64,000 nucleotides of DNA from Helicobacter ganmani (GCF_003364315.1 NZ_NXLS01000009.1:1-64000); one strand, 5' to 3'; counted from the stretch's first letter, positions 1 to 9,204 are shown. Numbers and translations: made by a program. Notes: generated by a model from the sequence alone, not told the origin.

Positions 1-262
1 GTGTCAAGTGCTTTTTTAAGAAATTTTTAATTTAATGTGTTTCTCTGCTTTTTTCTTTTTGTGTTTTGATTGCTTGAAAGTTCATTGTTTGCATTGTTTG
101 TTCTTTGTTTCTTAAATATTTGAGAGGAGAAAATTTTTGTTTATTTTTTATGAAAATTTTATTGCAAAAAAGAGTAAAAGTGTAATAGAGATTACAAGAA
201 AGAATGCAAAAAGATAAAATCTTATGGTAAGATTGTGGAATGAGATGAGGTTAAGTTTGAAA
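1..262. other. left-edge stretch without a recognised gene
   Basis: AT-rich sequence with no convincing reading frame and no tRNA or rRNA fold that I can recognise. A GAGAGGAGAAAA run near 121-132 looks like a ribosome-binding site, but no long frame follows it. It may be the intergenic end of a gene lying outside the window. Confidence 0.4.
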
Positions 263-287
263 ACCAAAGCCTATAACAAGGCTTCAA
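263..287 (-). terminator. probable intrinsic terminator overlapping a stop codon
   Basis: On the minus strand AAGCCT-TGTTAT-AGGCTT is followed by TGGTTTTC. The 6-bp stem overlaps the last codons and the stop of the upstream membrane protein. The T-run is weak, so efficiency is uncertain. Confidence 0.45.
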
Positions 288-609
288 TTTTTTGTTCTAA
301 ATCTTTAATTTTACTTTTGTATTTCTCGCTCTCTACACGATATTGTGAGTTACGCTGTTTGAGGGCTTTTACTTCATTACGCAAGGAAGTGATTTCATCG
401 GTAAGAATATCAATGTTTCCCAAAGCTCTTTGAAGCTGTAATTGGTGTTTGCGGATTAAAATTTCAGCTTCTTGTAGTGTTAATTTCATCACGGCACTAT
501 TTTTTTCTTCTTTTTGGGCAACACTTTTATAAAAAAAGGTTTTTACTACCATAAACAAAACGAATAGAATAAATGCCGTTAAAAATAACCATTGTGTAAA
601 TTGTGCCAT
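271..609 (-). CDS. small membrane-anchored coiled-coil protein
   Basis: 112 residues. An N-terminal hydrophobic segment (about residues 7-25, rich in F, L and V) is followed by a charged region whose heptad-like spacing of L, I and V (about residues 40-110) predicts a coiled coil. This is an inner-membrane anchor with a cytoplasmic or periplasmic helical rod. I do not recognise a named family. The gene lies 16 bases downstream of rpiB on the same strand and is probably the last gene of the folD-lepB-M50-rpiB run. The terminator-like hairpin overlaps its stop codon. Confidence 0.65.
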   Translation of the reverse strand: MAQFTQWLFLTAFILFVLFMVVKTFFYKSVAQKEEKNSAVMKLTLQEAEILIRKHQLQLQRALGNIDILTDEITSLRNEVKALKQRNSQYRVESEKYKSKIKDLEQKIEALL

Positions 610-625
610 TTTATTTCCTTAAAAG

Positions 626-1048
626 TTATAATTTCCCTATACGACAGGTATGCCTACCACCTTCAAACACTCCCTCGCAAAAACTTTTTAAAATCTGTTC
701 TACCATACCCTCCCCTACAACGCGTGCGCCTAAGCACAGCACATTTGCGTCATTATGTGCTCGGCTCATTGCAGCACTATAAGGCTCATTGCAGAGTGCT
801 GCGCGGATACCTTTATGACGATTAGCAGCAATACTCATTCCAATTCCGCTTCCACAAATCAAAATTCCAAAACTTTTATCATTTTTCAAAACATTTTCAC
901 ATAAGAGATTAGCAAAATCCGGATAATCCACGCGATTAGAATCGCTAGGTCCCAAATCCTCCACACTATGCCCCATTTCCCCTAATGTTTGAACCACAAA
1001 AGCCTTTAATGTAAATCCCGCGTGGTCGCTTGCGATAAAAAATTTCAT
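626..1048 (-). CDS. rpiB: ribose-5-phosphate isomerase B
   Basis: Interconverts ribose 5-phosphate and ribulose 5-phosphate in the non-oxidative pentose phosphate pathway (cytoplasm). The 140-residue length is normal for RpiB/LacAB proteins. The N-terminal ASDHAGF motif gives the substrate-binding Asp8-His9. The active-site cysteine is Cys65 in ICGSGIGMSIAANR, whose GSGIG loop binds phosphate. The start is set by the conserved MKFFIASDHAG beginning. It lies 8 bases downstream of the M50 protease gene in the same direction, which suggests cotranscription. Confidence 0.93.
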   Translation of the reverse strand: MKFFIASDHAGFTLKAFVVQTLGEMGHSVEDLGPSDSNRVDYPDFANLLCENVLKNDKSFGILICGSGIGMSIAANRHKGIRAALCNEPYSAAMSRAHNDANVLCLGARVVGEGMVEQILKSFCEGVFEGGRHTCRIGKL

Positions 1049-1056
1049 TCTCTCTC

Positions 1057-1740
1057 CTATAATAGCAAGTTTATAATTGTCTGCACAGGCACAGAAATTA
1101 TACTAGATAAAGGTGTGCTTAAGATAATCATTAACACCACCATACCCACCATTGGCGGCACTCTCTCAAACAATCTTGCAAAAAAATCATTCCGAAACAT
1201 CAATCCAAAATAAGCAAGCACATTTGAGCCATCTAAGGGCGGAATTGGGATTAGGTTAAATACAGCCAAAACAACATTATAAATCAATAATTGTAAGAAA
1301 AAATAAATCACAAGCAGGGCAACAAAATTTGGATTAGAAAAATATTCAAAAAATCCCGCTAAGATTCCACCATTAAAGGCATAAATCAAAAGAGCGGTTA
1401 GAATCGCTAAGGCAAAATTATACGCCACACCTGCGATAGAAACCGCAAAAGCCCCAAAATATCCTCCTCTATAAATCACGCGGTCCATTCGCACAGGCAC
1501 AGGTTTCGCCCAACCAAACAAAAAAGGCGCATTCACAAGGAACAACAAAGCAGGCAACAAGATAGAACCCACTAAATCTATATGTAGCAGCGGATTAATT
1601 TTCAACCTTCCCGCGTCTTGTGCGGTTGTATCGCCAAATTTGAGCGCAACAAAGCCGTGCATAATCTCGTGTCCTATAATTGCGACAAGCAGGGCTATAA
1701 TCATTATAGGAATCTTAAAGCTAAGCGGTAAATCAAACAT
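1057..1740 (-). CDS. M50 family (site-2 protease type) membrane metalloprotease
   Basis: 227 residues with about five to six hydrophobic segments. The zinc-binding HEIMH motif (about residues 24-28) lies inside the first transmembrane helix. The second conserved motif, PPLDGSNVLAYF (about residues 167-178), supplies the LDG metal ligand. There is no PDZ domain, so it belongs to the small SpoIVFB/YwhC-like group found in epsilonproteobacteria rather than RseP. The substrate is unknown. It sits between lepB and rpiB on the same strand with short gaps. Confidence 0.88.
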   Translation of the reverse strand: MFDLPLSFKIPIMIIALLVAIIGHEIMHGFVALKFGDTTAQDAGRLKINPLLHIDLVGSILLPALLFLVNAPFLFGWAKPVPVRMDRVIYRGGYFGAFAVSIAGVAYNFALAILTALLIYAFNGGILAGFFEYFSNPNFVALLVIYFFLQLLIYNVVLAVFNLIPIPPLDGSNVLAYFGLMFRNDFFARLFERVPPMVGMVVLMIILSTPLSSIISVPVQTIINLLL

Positions 1741-1760
1741 TATAGACTTTCCTTTGTATC

Positions 1761-2594
1761 TTACATTTCAGCATTTTGCGATTCTATGGTTTTGGAATTT
1801 TGTATTTGTTTTTCTAGGGATTCTATGCTTCTGCCAATGCGTTCCCAACGAATCTTAAAGTTATCATCCCAGCTAAAATAAACAAACCAAGGCTTGCCAA
1901 TCACATATTTATAGCTCACCGCGCCCCAAAAACGCGAATCATTAGAATTGTTGCGATTATCTCCCATCATAAAGAATTCCTCTTCTTGCACTCGTGCAAA
2001 AAACGCAAGCTCGCCATTGGACAACTGCACTCTTTCCATACCAAGCGACTCGCCTTGTTGGGATAGAATCTCTAATTGAGTAAAGGCATCAGGAAACACA
2101 TCTAAGTATTGCACGCCAGAATGTGTAGCCAAATAAGGGTCATAGTAAAAGGTTTTGCCTCTAAACTGCAAAGTTTGTGCCGCCTCGTCTTGATAAATAG
2201 AATCGCTACCGAAATGCACCCAAAGCCCTTTTTGTGTATAAAGCACCTCATCGCCACCTACAGCAACATTGCGCTTGACATAATGGATTTTGGGAGAATG
2301 GGGGTAACGAAAGATGACAATATCTCCACGTTTGGGACGCTCTCCCTCAAACAAGTGTCCATTACCCCTAAAATCGGGCAAAACTTTTAATTCAATCCAC
2401 GGAATCGTGGGTGTTGGGATTCCATACGCAAACTTTTTGACAAACAAATTATCACCAATCAACATCGTATTTAGCATACTTCCGCTTGGAATCACAAAGG
2501 CTTGCGCAACAAAAAAGATAATGCCTAGCACAATAATAATCGTCCCCACCCAGCTATTGACAAACGCATAAAGTTTGATAAAGATTTTTTTCAT
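1761..2594 (-). CDS. lepB: signal peptidase I
   Basis: Removes signal peptides from exported proteins at the outer face of the inner membrane. Residues 1-30 form a membrane anchor. The catalytic serine is Ser39 in IPSGSM and the general-base lysine is Lys103 in YVKRNVAVGGDE. The GDNRNNSNDSR box (about residues 212-222) is the conserved C-terminal SPase motif. The residue after the serine block departs from the usual MxPTL by reading MLNTML, a minor change. The 277-residue length is normal. It is 12 bases downstream of folD. Confidence 0.95.
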   Translation of the reverse strand: MKKIFIKLYAFVNSWVGTIIIVLGIIFFVAQAFVIPSGSMLNTMLIGDNLFVKKFAYGIPTPTIPWIELKVLPDFRGNGHLFEGERPKRGDIVIFRYPHSPKIHYVKRNVAVGGDEVLYTQKGLWVHFGSDSIYQDEAAQTLQFRGKTFYYDPYLATHSGVQYLDVFPDAFTQLEILSQQGESLGMERVQLSNGELAFFARVQEEEFFMMGDNRNNSNDSRFWGAVSYKYVIGKPWFVYFSWDDNFKIRWERIGRSIESLEKQIQNSKTIESQNAEM

Positions 2595-2606
2595 TTCCTT
2601 TTTCCT

Positions 2607-3455
2607 CTAATGGTTTGCGCGAAGTTTTGCTGATTTTAAAGTGTTTTGAAGCAAAGAAGCAATCGTCATTGGTCCCACTCCGCCGGGCACAGGCGTGATG
2701 AATTCACACAAAGGTGCGACATTTTCAAAATCCACATCACCCACAATTTGCCCGCTTGGTAGCTTTGAGATTCCAATATCTACGACGATTGCACCTTGTT
2801 TTACCATTTCTTTGGTAATCAAATTTGGCTTGCCCACTGCAACACACAAAATATCTGCATTCTTTGTGTGTGCAATCAAATCTTGCGTGTAAATATGGCA
2901 AAGAGTTATCGTCGCATTTTCGTTTAAAAATAACGCTCCTAGTGGCTTGCCGACGATATTACTTGCGCCAACAATCACGACATTTTTGCCTTGAATTTCT
3001 ATCTTATAATGCTTCAAAAGGCTCAAAACACCCATAGGTGTGGCAGGAACAAAGCCCGCAAGATTCGCAAAAATGCGCCCCATATTAAAAGGATGGAATC
3101 CATCTACATCTTTGTGTGGGGCAATTGCTTCTAGCACCGCGGTTGTATCAATATGCTTAGGCAAAGGCAGCTGCACTAAGATTCCGTCAATATTAGGGTT
3201 AGCGTTTAGCATTGTAATGGTTTGCAATAAAGAATCTTGTGCAATGTTTTCGGGCATTTCGTGTGTAATAGAATAGATTCCTGTGCGCTTACACGCTTTA
3301 GCTTTCATATTCACATAGCTTTGTGAAGCAGGGTCATTCCCCACCAAAATAACAGCTAAACCGGGAGTAATTCCCTTTTGGCTTAAAACACCCACTTCGG
3401 ATTTAATTTCTGTTTCAATTTGTTGCGCAAGAGCTTTTCCATCTAAAATTTGCAT
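2607..3455 (-). CDS. folD: methylenetetrahydrofolate dehydrogenase/cyclohydrolase
   Basis: Bifunctional enzyme of one-carbon metabolism: NADP-dependent oxidation of 5,10-methylene-THF and hydrolysis of the methenyl form. Typical motifs are YVNMKAKACKRTGI with the catalytic Lys (about residues 49-62), DGILVQLPLPKHI, the Rossmann-like IVGASNIVGKPLGALF, and the C-terminal PGGVGPMT. The 282-residue length is standard. It is the first gene of the minus-strand run and shares its upstream gap (3456-3527) with the divergent cytochrome c gene. Confidence 0.96.
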   Translation of the reverse strand: MQILDGKALAQQIETEIKSEVGVLSQKGITPGLAVILVGNDPASQSYVNMKAKACKRTGIYSITHEMPENIAQDSLLQTITMLNANPNIDGILVQLPLPKHIDTTAVLEAIAPHKDVDGFHPFNMGRIFANLAGFVPATPMGVLSLLKHYKIEIQGKNVVIVGASNIVGKPLGALFLNENATITLCHIYTQDLIAHTKNADILCVAVGKPNLITKEMVKQGAIVVDIGISKLPSGQIVGDVDFENVAPLCEFITPVPGGVGPMTIASLLQNTLKSAKLRANH

Positions 3456-3487
3456 TCATAATCGCCTTTAAAAAATAATTTTGTTAT

Positions 3488-3493
3488 TATAAT
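3488..3493 (+). promoter_or_regulatory. -10 element of the cytochrome c gene
   Basis: TATAAT preceded by TTGTTAT, 34 bases before the GTG start at 3528. It matches the strong -10 box that dominates epsilonproteobacterial sigma-70 promoters; no clear -35 is needed in this group. Confidence 0.5.
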
Positions 3494-3527
3494 CAAAAAA
3501 AATTTCTAAAAGTTTAAGGCAACATTC

Positions 3528-3887
3528 GTGCAAAAAGTATTTAAAACTTTTTTGATTATCCTTAGCAGCTTTGGATTCCTTGCAAATGCGGAAGAAAGTT
3601 TTATTACGACTTTGGAATATGGCAAAATGCTTTATACCAACCCACGCGGAATCGGTTGCGTAGAATGTCATGGACGCTTTGGCGAGGGGCAACAAATCGC
3701 AAACTATATCCATAAACGCAAAGGCAAAACCCTGCAAGGTCCGCGTATCAACAATCTAAGCTTCAGAGAATTTGAAAACGCACTGCAAAAAACTAAAAAG
3801 GTAATGCCCAAATATTATTTAACCTCCAACGAAATTGAAGCAATCTACAAATACTTAGAATCCATTGAAAAACCGCAAGAATATTAA
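3528..3887 (+). CDS. small periplasmic c-type cytochrome
   Basis: 119 residues with a signal peptide (about 1-21, ending in LANA) and a single haem-attachment motif CVECH near residues 45-49, followed by GRFGEG. The distal Met ligand is probably in KKVMPKYYL. The pattern fits a class I cytochrome c carrying electrons in the periplasm, like short cytochromes of Helicobacter and Campylobacter. It starts with GTG, supported by AAGGC seven bases upstream and by the signal peptide starting there. It stands alone, divergent from folD, and its redox partner is not evident. Confidence 0.8.
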   Translation: MQKVFKTFLIILSSFGFLANAEESFITTLEYGKMLYTNPRGIGCVECHGRFGEGQQIANYIHKRKGKTLQGPRINNLSFREFENALQKTKKVMPKYYLTSNEIEAIYKYLESIEKPQEY

Positions 3888-3966
3888 CTTTTATAGCAAG
3901 ATTCCGCTACTACATTCTTTGGAGTCGTTTTTATCCTTTGAAAAATCTTAAGGAATCGTGATTTTT

Positions 3967-4077
3967 GTCCTTGCAAAGCCTCATTAGACGACGAAGCAAC
4001 ATAACTTTGCATTATTTTCAGTTTGCCATTCCGTCATTGCAAAACTTGATTTATCAAGTCGTGGCAATCCATAATCT
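3967..4077 (+). repeat. hairpin intergenic repeat, two units
   Basis: Two units of the dispersed repeat. The second (4032-4077) reads CGTCATTGC, then the inner palindrome ACTTGAT-TT-ATCAAGT, then GTGGCAATCCATAATC. ATTGC and GCAAT pair as the outer stem. The linker CTTTGCATTATTTTCAGTTTGCCATT also recurs, slightly changed, near 6631-6656. Confidence 0.7.
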
Positions 4078-4130
4078 TGTATAAAATAGTAGGAATTATA
4101 AAAGAATAAAAAGACTTAGTAGATAAAACC

Positions 4131-4233
4131 TTCCTTAAGATACTTGCGGCACTTAAATGCTTAAAAGGCTCTGCTGTGTTCCCACCCTGAAGCATTATTC
4201 CAAGCACTTATCGCACAAGTCTCAAGAAAGGCG
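4131..4233 (-). ncRNA. ffs: signal recognition particle RNA (4.5S type)
   Basis: The minus strand contains the SRP apical signature CTTCAGGGTGGGAACACAG followed by CAGAG, comparable to the E. coli TCAGGTCCGGAAGGAAGCAG loop. It is flanked by arms that pair: CTTGAGACTTGTGCG upstream with CGCAAGTATCTTAAG downstream. The RNA binds Ffh and guides nascent membrane proteins to FtsY. A TATAAT box lies 7 bases before the inferred 5' end, and a T-rich tract (TTTTATC, then TTTTTATTCTTTT) follows the 3' arm. Ends are estimates from pairing. This gene fills most of the non-coding gap between the cytochrome and epimerase genes. Confidence 0.85.
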
Positions 4234-4239
4234 AATGGG

Positions 4240-4245
4240 ATTATA
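4240..4245 (-). promoter_or_regulatory. -10 element of the SRP RNA
   Basis: Perfect TATAAT on the minus strand. The predicted start of transcription, about 7 bases downstream, coincides with the start of the folded SRP RNA near 4233. Confidence 0.6.
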
Positions 4246-4327
4246 TTAGGTTTTTGCCAAAATTCAACTTAAGACTTGATTTTATATCCAACAATGCAAA
4301 TAGAATCTTACCTTTAGGATTCTGCTT

Positions 4328-5386
4328 TCAAACGCATACTTTAAAAAATTCTTTATACCATTGGATAAAATTCTTGATTCCCTCTTGTATGCTTGTGTTG
4401 GGTTTATAATCTAAATCCTTTACTAAATCCTCTACATTTGCGTAAGTTGCCGGCACATCACCGGGCTGGAGTGGAAGCATATTTTTCTTTGCTACGACTC
4501 CAAGTTCTTTTTCAATGGCTTCAATGAAATCCATTAGTTTTATTGGATTATTGTTGCCGATATTATAAATTTTATAAGGAGCTTTGGAGCTGTGTGGGTC
4601 TGAATTAAGTCCGTTCCAAGTAGGATTTGGGGTTGCATTGTGGTCAAGCACGCGCACGACACCTTCTACAATATCATCAATATAAGTAAAATCTCGTAGC
4701 ATTTGCCCGTGGTTAAAAACATCTATGGGTTTGCCCTCCAAAATCGCCTTTGTAAATAAAAACAAAGCCATATCTGGTCGTCCCCAAGGACCATAAACTG
4801 TGAAGAATCGCAAGCCTGTTGTTGGCAAACCAAAGAGATAAGAATAAGTATGCGCCATTAGTTCATTGCTTTTTTTACTTGCTGCATAAAGGCTAATAGG
4901 GTGATCCACATTATCGCTTGTAGAAAAGGGCATTTTTTCATTTAATCCATACACGGACGAGCTAGACGCATAAGCTAAATGAGCAATTCCAAACTGCCTG
5001 CAAGCTTCCAAAATATTCACGAATCCCACAATATTACTTTGTATATACGCATAAGGATTTACAAGAGAGTAACGCACTCCCGCCTGTGCTGCGAGATTAC
5101 AAACTTTGTCAAATTTCTCATTCTTAAAGAGATTCATAAGATTCTCTCTGTCCTCTAATTCCAAACAAATAAAACGATAATTGGGGTATTTGCTGCTTTG
5201 CAAGAGTTGATTTTCTACGATAGAATCCTGTGCGATTCCAGCTTCTGCTAATCTGCCATATTTGATTCGCACATCATAATAATCGTTGATACAATCTAGC
5301 CCGACAACCTCATCTCCACGTTGAATAAGAGTCTTTGCTACAAAAGAACCGATAAACCCGGCTGTGCCTGTTACTAAAACTTTCAT
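4328..5386 (-). CDS. NAD-dependent sugar epimerase, UDP-glucuronate 4-epimerase type
   Basis: 352-residue extended short-chain dehydrogenase. GTAGFIG (residues 7-13) binds NAD. SSSSVYG and YAASK provide the catalytic Ser, Tyr and Lys. [12 protein letters not shown] is typical of the UDP-glucuronate/galacturonate 4-epimerase branch (LspL/Gla-like). It would supply a nucleotide sugar for LPS or surface glycans. It lies 4 bases downstream of the aminotransferase gene, so the pair is probably cotranscribed. The exact substrate is inferred and could also be UDP-GlcNAc. Confidence 0.85.
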   Translation of the reverse strand: MKVLVTGTAGFIGSFVAKTLIQRGDEVVGLDCINDYYDVRIKYGRLAEAGIAQDSIVENQLLQSSKYPNYRFICLELEDRENLMNLFKNEKFDKVCNLAAQAGVRYSLVNPYAYIQSNIVGFVNILEACRQFGIAHLAYASSSSVYGLNEKMPFSTSDNVDHPISLYAASKKSNELMAHTYSYLFGLPTTGLRFFTVYGPWGRPDMALFLFTKAILEGKPIDVFNHGQMLRDFTYIDDIVEGVVRVLDHNATPNPTWNGLNSDPHSSKAPYKIYNIGNNNPIKLMDFIEAIEKELGVVAKKNMLPLQPGDVPATYANVEDLVKDLDYKPNTSIQEGIKNFIQWYKEFFKVCV

Positions 5387-5390
5387 CGCA

Positions 5391-6503
5391 TTACTTTATA
5401 AGCTTAAAATAATGTTTTAAAAACACTTGATTTGCAGTGCCTTTAAACTCGCATCTTCCTAACTCTTGTAGGCTTAATTCTATTGCATTGACAACCCAAG
5501 AAATCTCGCTAATATCAATCAACCCCATATGATTAATCCGAAAAATCTTGCCTTTTAAATTATCCTGCCCTCCTGCAATATTCACATTAAATTTATTTTT
5601 TAGAATCTTGCGCAATGTGTCGCTTTCTTCATCATAGACACAAGTTATAGAGAGTGCGGGTTTTGTTGGATAGATTTTTAATCCAATGCTTTGCATTGCC
5701 TCATTGCACGCAAGAGAGCGCGCTTTAGTTTGTTGATAAATTTTGTCCCAGCCTATTTCCTTTGCTTTTTGTAAAAAAGCGCAAAGTCCAATGATAATTG
5801 TTGTCGGTGCAGTCCAAGCTGTCGTATTTTTCACCTGATTTTTAAGCTCTGTTTTGAGATTAAAATAAAACCCCACATTGCGCTCTTCTATCTTTTCTAT
5901 GGCGCATTGGCTTAATCCAATAATACTAAGACCCGGCGGAAGCATAAAGGCTTTTTGAGAGCCACCAATTAGTGCATCTACACAACTTACATCTAATTTT
6001 TCTACACCCATTGCAGTAATACTATCTACAATGACCATAATCTTTGGATTGTGATTTTTCACCGCTTTAGCAATCTCTTCATAAGAATGGCGCAACCCCC
6101 CTGCACTCTCGCACGCTTGAATACAAAAAGCGTCAATCTCTGGATTTTGTTTCAAGACTTCCAAAACAGACTCCACACTAGCAGGCGTATCCCATTCGTT
6201 TTTAATCTCTACATTTGGGATTCCAAAGGCTTTCGCAATCTTGCCAAATCTTTCCCCAAACTTGCCGCTATTAATGCTTAAGAGTTTCTTTTGACACAAG
6301 GAAGTAACGCAAGCCTCCATTGCTCCACTTCCAGAGCTTGCAAGCAAGAGAACTTCCGGCATTTGAATCACTTCTTTTAAAAGCATACGCGTAGTTGCAA
6401 AAATCTCTTCAAATTCTGGGGTGCGATGGTGGATTGTAGGCTCACTCATCGCAACGCGCACAAACTCTGGCACAGGAGTAGGACCGGGGGTAAAAAGTAA
6501 CAT
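5391..6503 (-). CDS. class V pyridoxal-phosphate aminotransferase (serine/alanine-glyoxylate type)
   Basis: 370 residues starting [14 protein letters not shown], the typical start of the SgaA/AGT family. The PLP-binding lysine is in [12 protein letters not shown] (about residue 184), and VDSITAMG (about 160-167) precedes it. Substrates could be serine or alanine with glyoxylate or pyruvate. Helicobacter members are often annotated as a soluble hydrogenase small subunit, a misnomer. It precedes the epimerase gene by 4 bases. No pathway partner is visible. Confidence 0.82.
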   Translation of the reverse strand: MLLFTPGPTPVPEFVRVAMSEPTIHHRTPEFEEIFATTRMLLKEVIQMPEVLLLASSGSGAMEACVTSLCQKKLLSINSGKFGERFGKIAKAFGIPNVEIKNEWDTPASVESVLEVLKQNPEIDAFCIQACESAGGLRHSYEEIAKAVKNHNPKIMVIVDSITAMGVEKLDVSCVDALIGGSQKAFMLPPGLSIIGLSQCAIEKIEERNVGFYFNLKTELKNQVKNTTAWTAPTTIIIGLCAFLQKAKEIGWDKIYQQTKARSLACNEAMQSIGLKIYPTKPALSITCVYDEESDTLRKILKNKFNVNIAGGQDNLKGKIFRINHMGLIDISEISWVVNAIELSLQELGRCEFKGTANQVFLKHYFKLIK

Positions 6504-6582
6504 TCTTTTATCCTTTTTAAAAAATTGCGCAATTATAACGAAAATTTTATTATATCCATCTTTGTTAGATTGCGTTTTCTAA

Positions 6583-6700
6583 GTCATTGCGTCCTTTACA
6601 AAGTCTCTTTAGGAGCAGTAGCAATCCATAGCTTTGCATTATTTTAAGTTTGCCATTACGTCATTGCGAGAATCGTTCGCGATTCTTGGCAATCTATAAT
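6583..6700 (+). repeat. hairpin intergenic repeat, two units
   Basis: Unit one (6583-6630) runs from GTCATTGCG to GCAATCCATA. Unit two (6659-6700) reads CGTCATTGCG, then AGAATCG-TTCG-CGATTCT, then TGGCAATCTATAAT. The inner stem differs in sequence from the other copies but remains complementary. It fills most of the gap between the aminotransferase and TRAP genes. Confidence 0.7.
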
Positions 6701-6748
6701 TTTTTACTCACCTTTGATAATTCACTTTTTACTTTGATTAAGGATAAA

Positions 6749-7861
6749 CTAACGAATCGCTAGGTACGCTCCTAAGCTATCTTGTGTCCAAGTAGCCTGC
6801 TCTTTTTGGAACTTCTGATAACTTTCTAATACCTTTTTAAAGTCTGCATTTTTGGCACTTTCCTCCTCTAGCACCACCGCAAGCGTCTTTTTGAATCCCT
6901 CAATCACTTCAGGAGGAAATGTGCGCACTTTTGCGCCCTCTTTTTTGAGAGTTTCTAAAGCTTTGGCATTATAAAAACTCCCCATTGCGGTCATTTGCAT
7001 ATGTGCTTCACGACTTGCAACCTCCAAAATTGCTTGAACCTCTTTAGAATAACTCTCCCATTTCTGCTTATTAAAAACAAATTCCGTAATAGAACCTGCT
7101 TCCTGCCAAGGTGTGTAATAATAAGGAGCAACTTTATGAATATCTAACTTTTGGTCAAAGGCAGGAGAAACCCATTCTGCTGCATCTAAAACACCTCTTT
7201 CTAAGTTTGGCACGATTTCGCCACCGGGCGTGCTTTTCGTTGCTGCACCAAGCTTGGATAGCACTTGCCCTGCCACGCCTACCATACGAATCCTTAACCC
7301 CTCAAAGTCTTTCAAACTATTCATTTCTTTTTTATACCAACCCGACATTTGAATGCTCGTCGCCCCTCCAAGCATTGGATAAAGATTATACTTTGCTGCA
7401 ATCTCACGCCATAGCTCCATTCCCTCGCCATAGAGATACCAAGCATTTTGCTCACTATCAATCATACCAAAAGGAATCCCAGAAAAAAGATTAAACGCTG
7501 TATTTTTCCCCTCCCAATAATAAGGAGCAGAATGGAATGCGTCAATCTGTCCGCTACTTGCCGCATCAAACACTCCAAGCGCAGGCACAAGCTTGCCCGC
7601 AGGAAAAATCTCAATCACAATGCTGCCACCACTTAATTCATTAACAACCTTTGCATAATGTTTCACCGTATCTGAAAGAATCGGCATTGTAATAGACCAA
7701 GTCATTGCTAAACGAATCTTTGTCGTTGCTTTTTTAGTCGGCTTTGCATTTTCCTCTGCATTTGCAGTTGCATTCTCGCTATTGCAGCCAACCAACGCTG
7801 CTGCTCCCAATGCAGAAGCGAATCCTAAACTTGTATTTTTCAAAAACTCTCGTCGTTTCAT
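6749..7861 (-). CDS. TRAP transporter substrate-binding lipoprotein (DctP family)
   Basis: 370-residue extracytoplasmic receptor of a TRAP transporter. The N-terminus has a twin-arginine motif (KRREFLK) and then a lipobox ending ALVGC (about Cys26), so it is predicted to be a Tat-exported lipoprotein tethered to the membrane. The mature part shows TRAP-T DctP features: KIRLAMTWS, GRIxMxG-like GLRIRMVG (conserved carboxylate-binding Arg), and an AAEWVSP segment. The AEWVSP type suggests a carboxylate ligand such as an alpha-keto or aromatic acid rather than sialic acid. dctM- and dctQ-type genes lie upstream on the same strand. Confidence 0.88.
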   Translation of the reverse strand: MKRREFLKNTSLGFASALGAAALVGCNSENATANAEENAKPTKKATTKIRLAMTWSITMPILSDTVKHYAKVVNELSGGSIVIEIFPAGKLVPALGVFDAASSGQIDAFHSAPYYWEGKNTAFNLFSGIPFGMIDSEQNAWYLYGEGMELWREIAAKYNLYPMLGGATSIQMSGWYKKEMNSLKDFEGLRIRMVGVAGQVLSKLGAATKSTPGGEIVPNLERGVLDAAEWVSPAFDQKLDIHKVAPYYYTPWQEAGSITEFVFNKQKWESYSKEVQAILEVASREAHMQMTAMGSFYNAKALETLKKEGAKVRTFPPEVIEGFKKTLAVVLEEESAKNADFKKVLESYQKFQKEQATWTQDSLGAYLAIR

Positions 7862-7873
7862 TCTTTTTATCCT

Positions 7874-9202
7874 TTAAAAAATAAATTGCAAAATTGTAGC
7901 CCATTTTTCATTGCTTAATGTTAATTGTGGAAACAAAAAAACCAAAAGTAAAATCAAAACTTGTAACAAAATAAAAGGCACAACACCTTTGTAAATTTCG
8001 CTAATTTTAATTTGTTCTCCTACGGCGGATTTCAAAAAGAAAATAGAAAATCCAAAAGGAGGCGTAAGAAAGCTTGTTTGCAGATTAATCGCTACAAGCA
8101 ATGCAAACCATAGCATATCCACTTGATAGTGCATTGCAATCCCTGCTAAAATAGGCAAAGCAATATAACAAATTTCAAAAAAATCAATCAAAAAGCCAAG
8201 CACAAACACCACAAGCATTGCAACAAGCATAAAATAAAAGGGCGAATCTAAATATTTTGCGAAAAAATCAAGCACAACAACATCGCCTCCTAACTCGTTA
8301 AATACAAGCGTAAAGCAGTTTGCGCCAATGAGAATCATAAAAACCATTCCACAAAACACAATCGTCTCTTGACTAGCTTGCTTAATTAAAGCAAGATTCA
8401 GTTGCCCATTTAAAAAACTCAACAGCAATGCGCCCACCACTCCGATTGCCGCTGCTTGCGTTGGTTCTACGATTCCACCTAAAATACTTCCTAACACAAG
8501 AGTAATTAAAACAATTGGTGGAATCGCCATTTTAAGAGCATCTAATGCCAAAGTGCGCAGATTTTTAGAATCATCAGGACTTGCAGGGGCAAGCTTAGGA
8601 GCAAAACACACCACACCCAAGACAAATAAAACATAAGTTGCTACAAGCATAATACTTGGCAGAATCGCGGCACTAAAGAGGTCGCGCACACTAACATTTA
8701 AAACATCTGCTAAAATGATTAAAATAATAGAAGGTGGGATAATCTGCCCTAAAGTGCCACTTGCAGCCACCACACCAGAAATCAAACATTTGTTATAATT
8801 TGCCTTTATCATCGTAGGTACTGCAATCACTCCCATCATTACCACCGTTGCCCCTACGATTCCTGTGCTAGCAGACAAAAGCACGCCAACCAAAATCACT
8901 CCCATTGCCGCTCCCCCACCAAATGAGCCAAAAAGCTTGGCAATAGAATTAATCAGCCGCTCTGCGATTCCGCTTCTCTCCAAAATCATTCCCATTAAAA
9001 TAAACAATGGAATCGCAATCAAGGTTGTGTTGCTAAAGATTCCCTCCAAGCGATTGGGCAAAAAAGTTAGCACATAGGGATTCTCCTCAAAAATCATTAA
9101 ATAACTTCCGACTATTAATCCACTAGAACCAAAAGCAAAAGCAACCGGCACTCCTATAATTAAAAGCACGATTGCGATTCCAATTAAAGCCAATAATTCC
9201 AT
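7874..9202 (-). CDS. TRAP transporter large permease subunit (DctM family)
   Basis: 442 residues with about twelve to thirteen hydrophobic segments spread throughout. Glycine-rich repeats such as SSGLIVGSYL and GATVVMMGVIAVPTM, and the conserved ETIVFCGMVFMILIG region, are typical of DctM. It forms the sodium-driven channel that imports the solute delivered by the receptor. It is separated from the small permease gene by 2 bases and from the receptor gene by 12, a clear operon in the order Q-M-P. Confidence 0.93.
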   Translation of the reverse strand: MELLALIGIAIVLLIIGVPVAFAFGSSGLIVGSYLMIFEENPYVLTFLPNRLEGIFSNTTLIAIPLFILMGMILERSGIAERLINSIAKLFGSFGGGAAMGVILVGVLLSASTGIVGATVVMMGVIAVPTMIKANYNKCLISGVVAASGTLGQIIPPSIILIILADVLNVSVRDLFSAAILPSIMLVATYVLFVLGVVCFAPKLAPASPDDSKNLRTLALDALKMAIPPIVLITLVLGSILGGIVEPTQAAAIGVVGALLLSFLNGQLNLALIKQASQETIVFCGMVFMILIGANCFTLVFNELGGDVVVLDFFAKYLDSPFYFMLVAMLVVFVLGFLIDFFEICYIALPILAGIAMHYQVDMLWFALLVAINLQTSFLTPPFGFSIFFLKSAVGEQIKISEIYKGVVPFILLQVLILLLVFLFPQLTLSNEKWATILQFIF

Positions 9203-9204
9203 AT

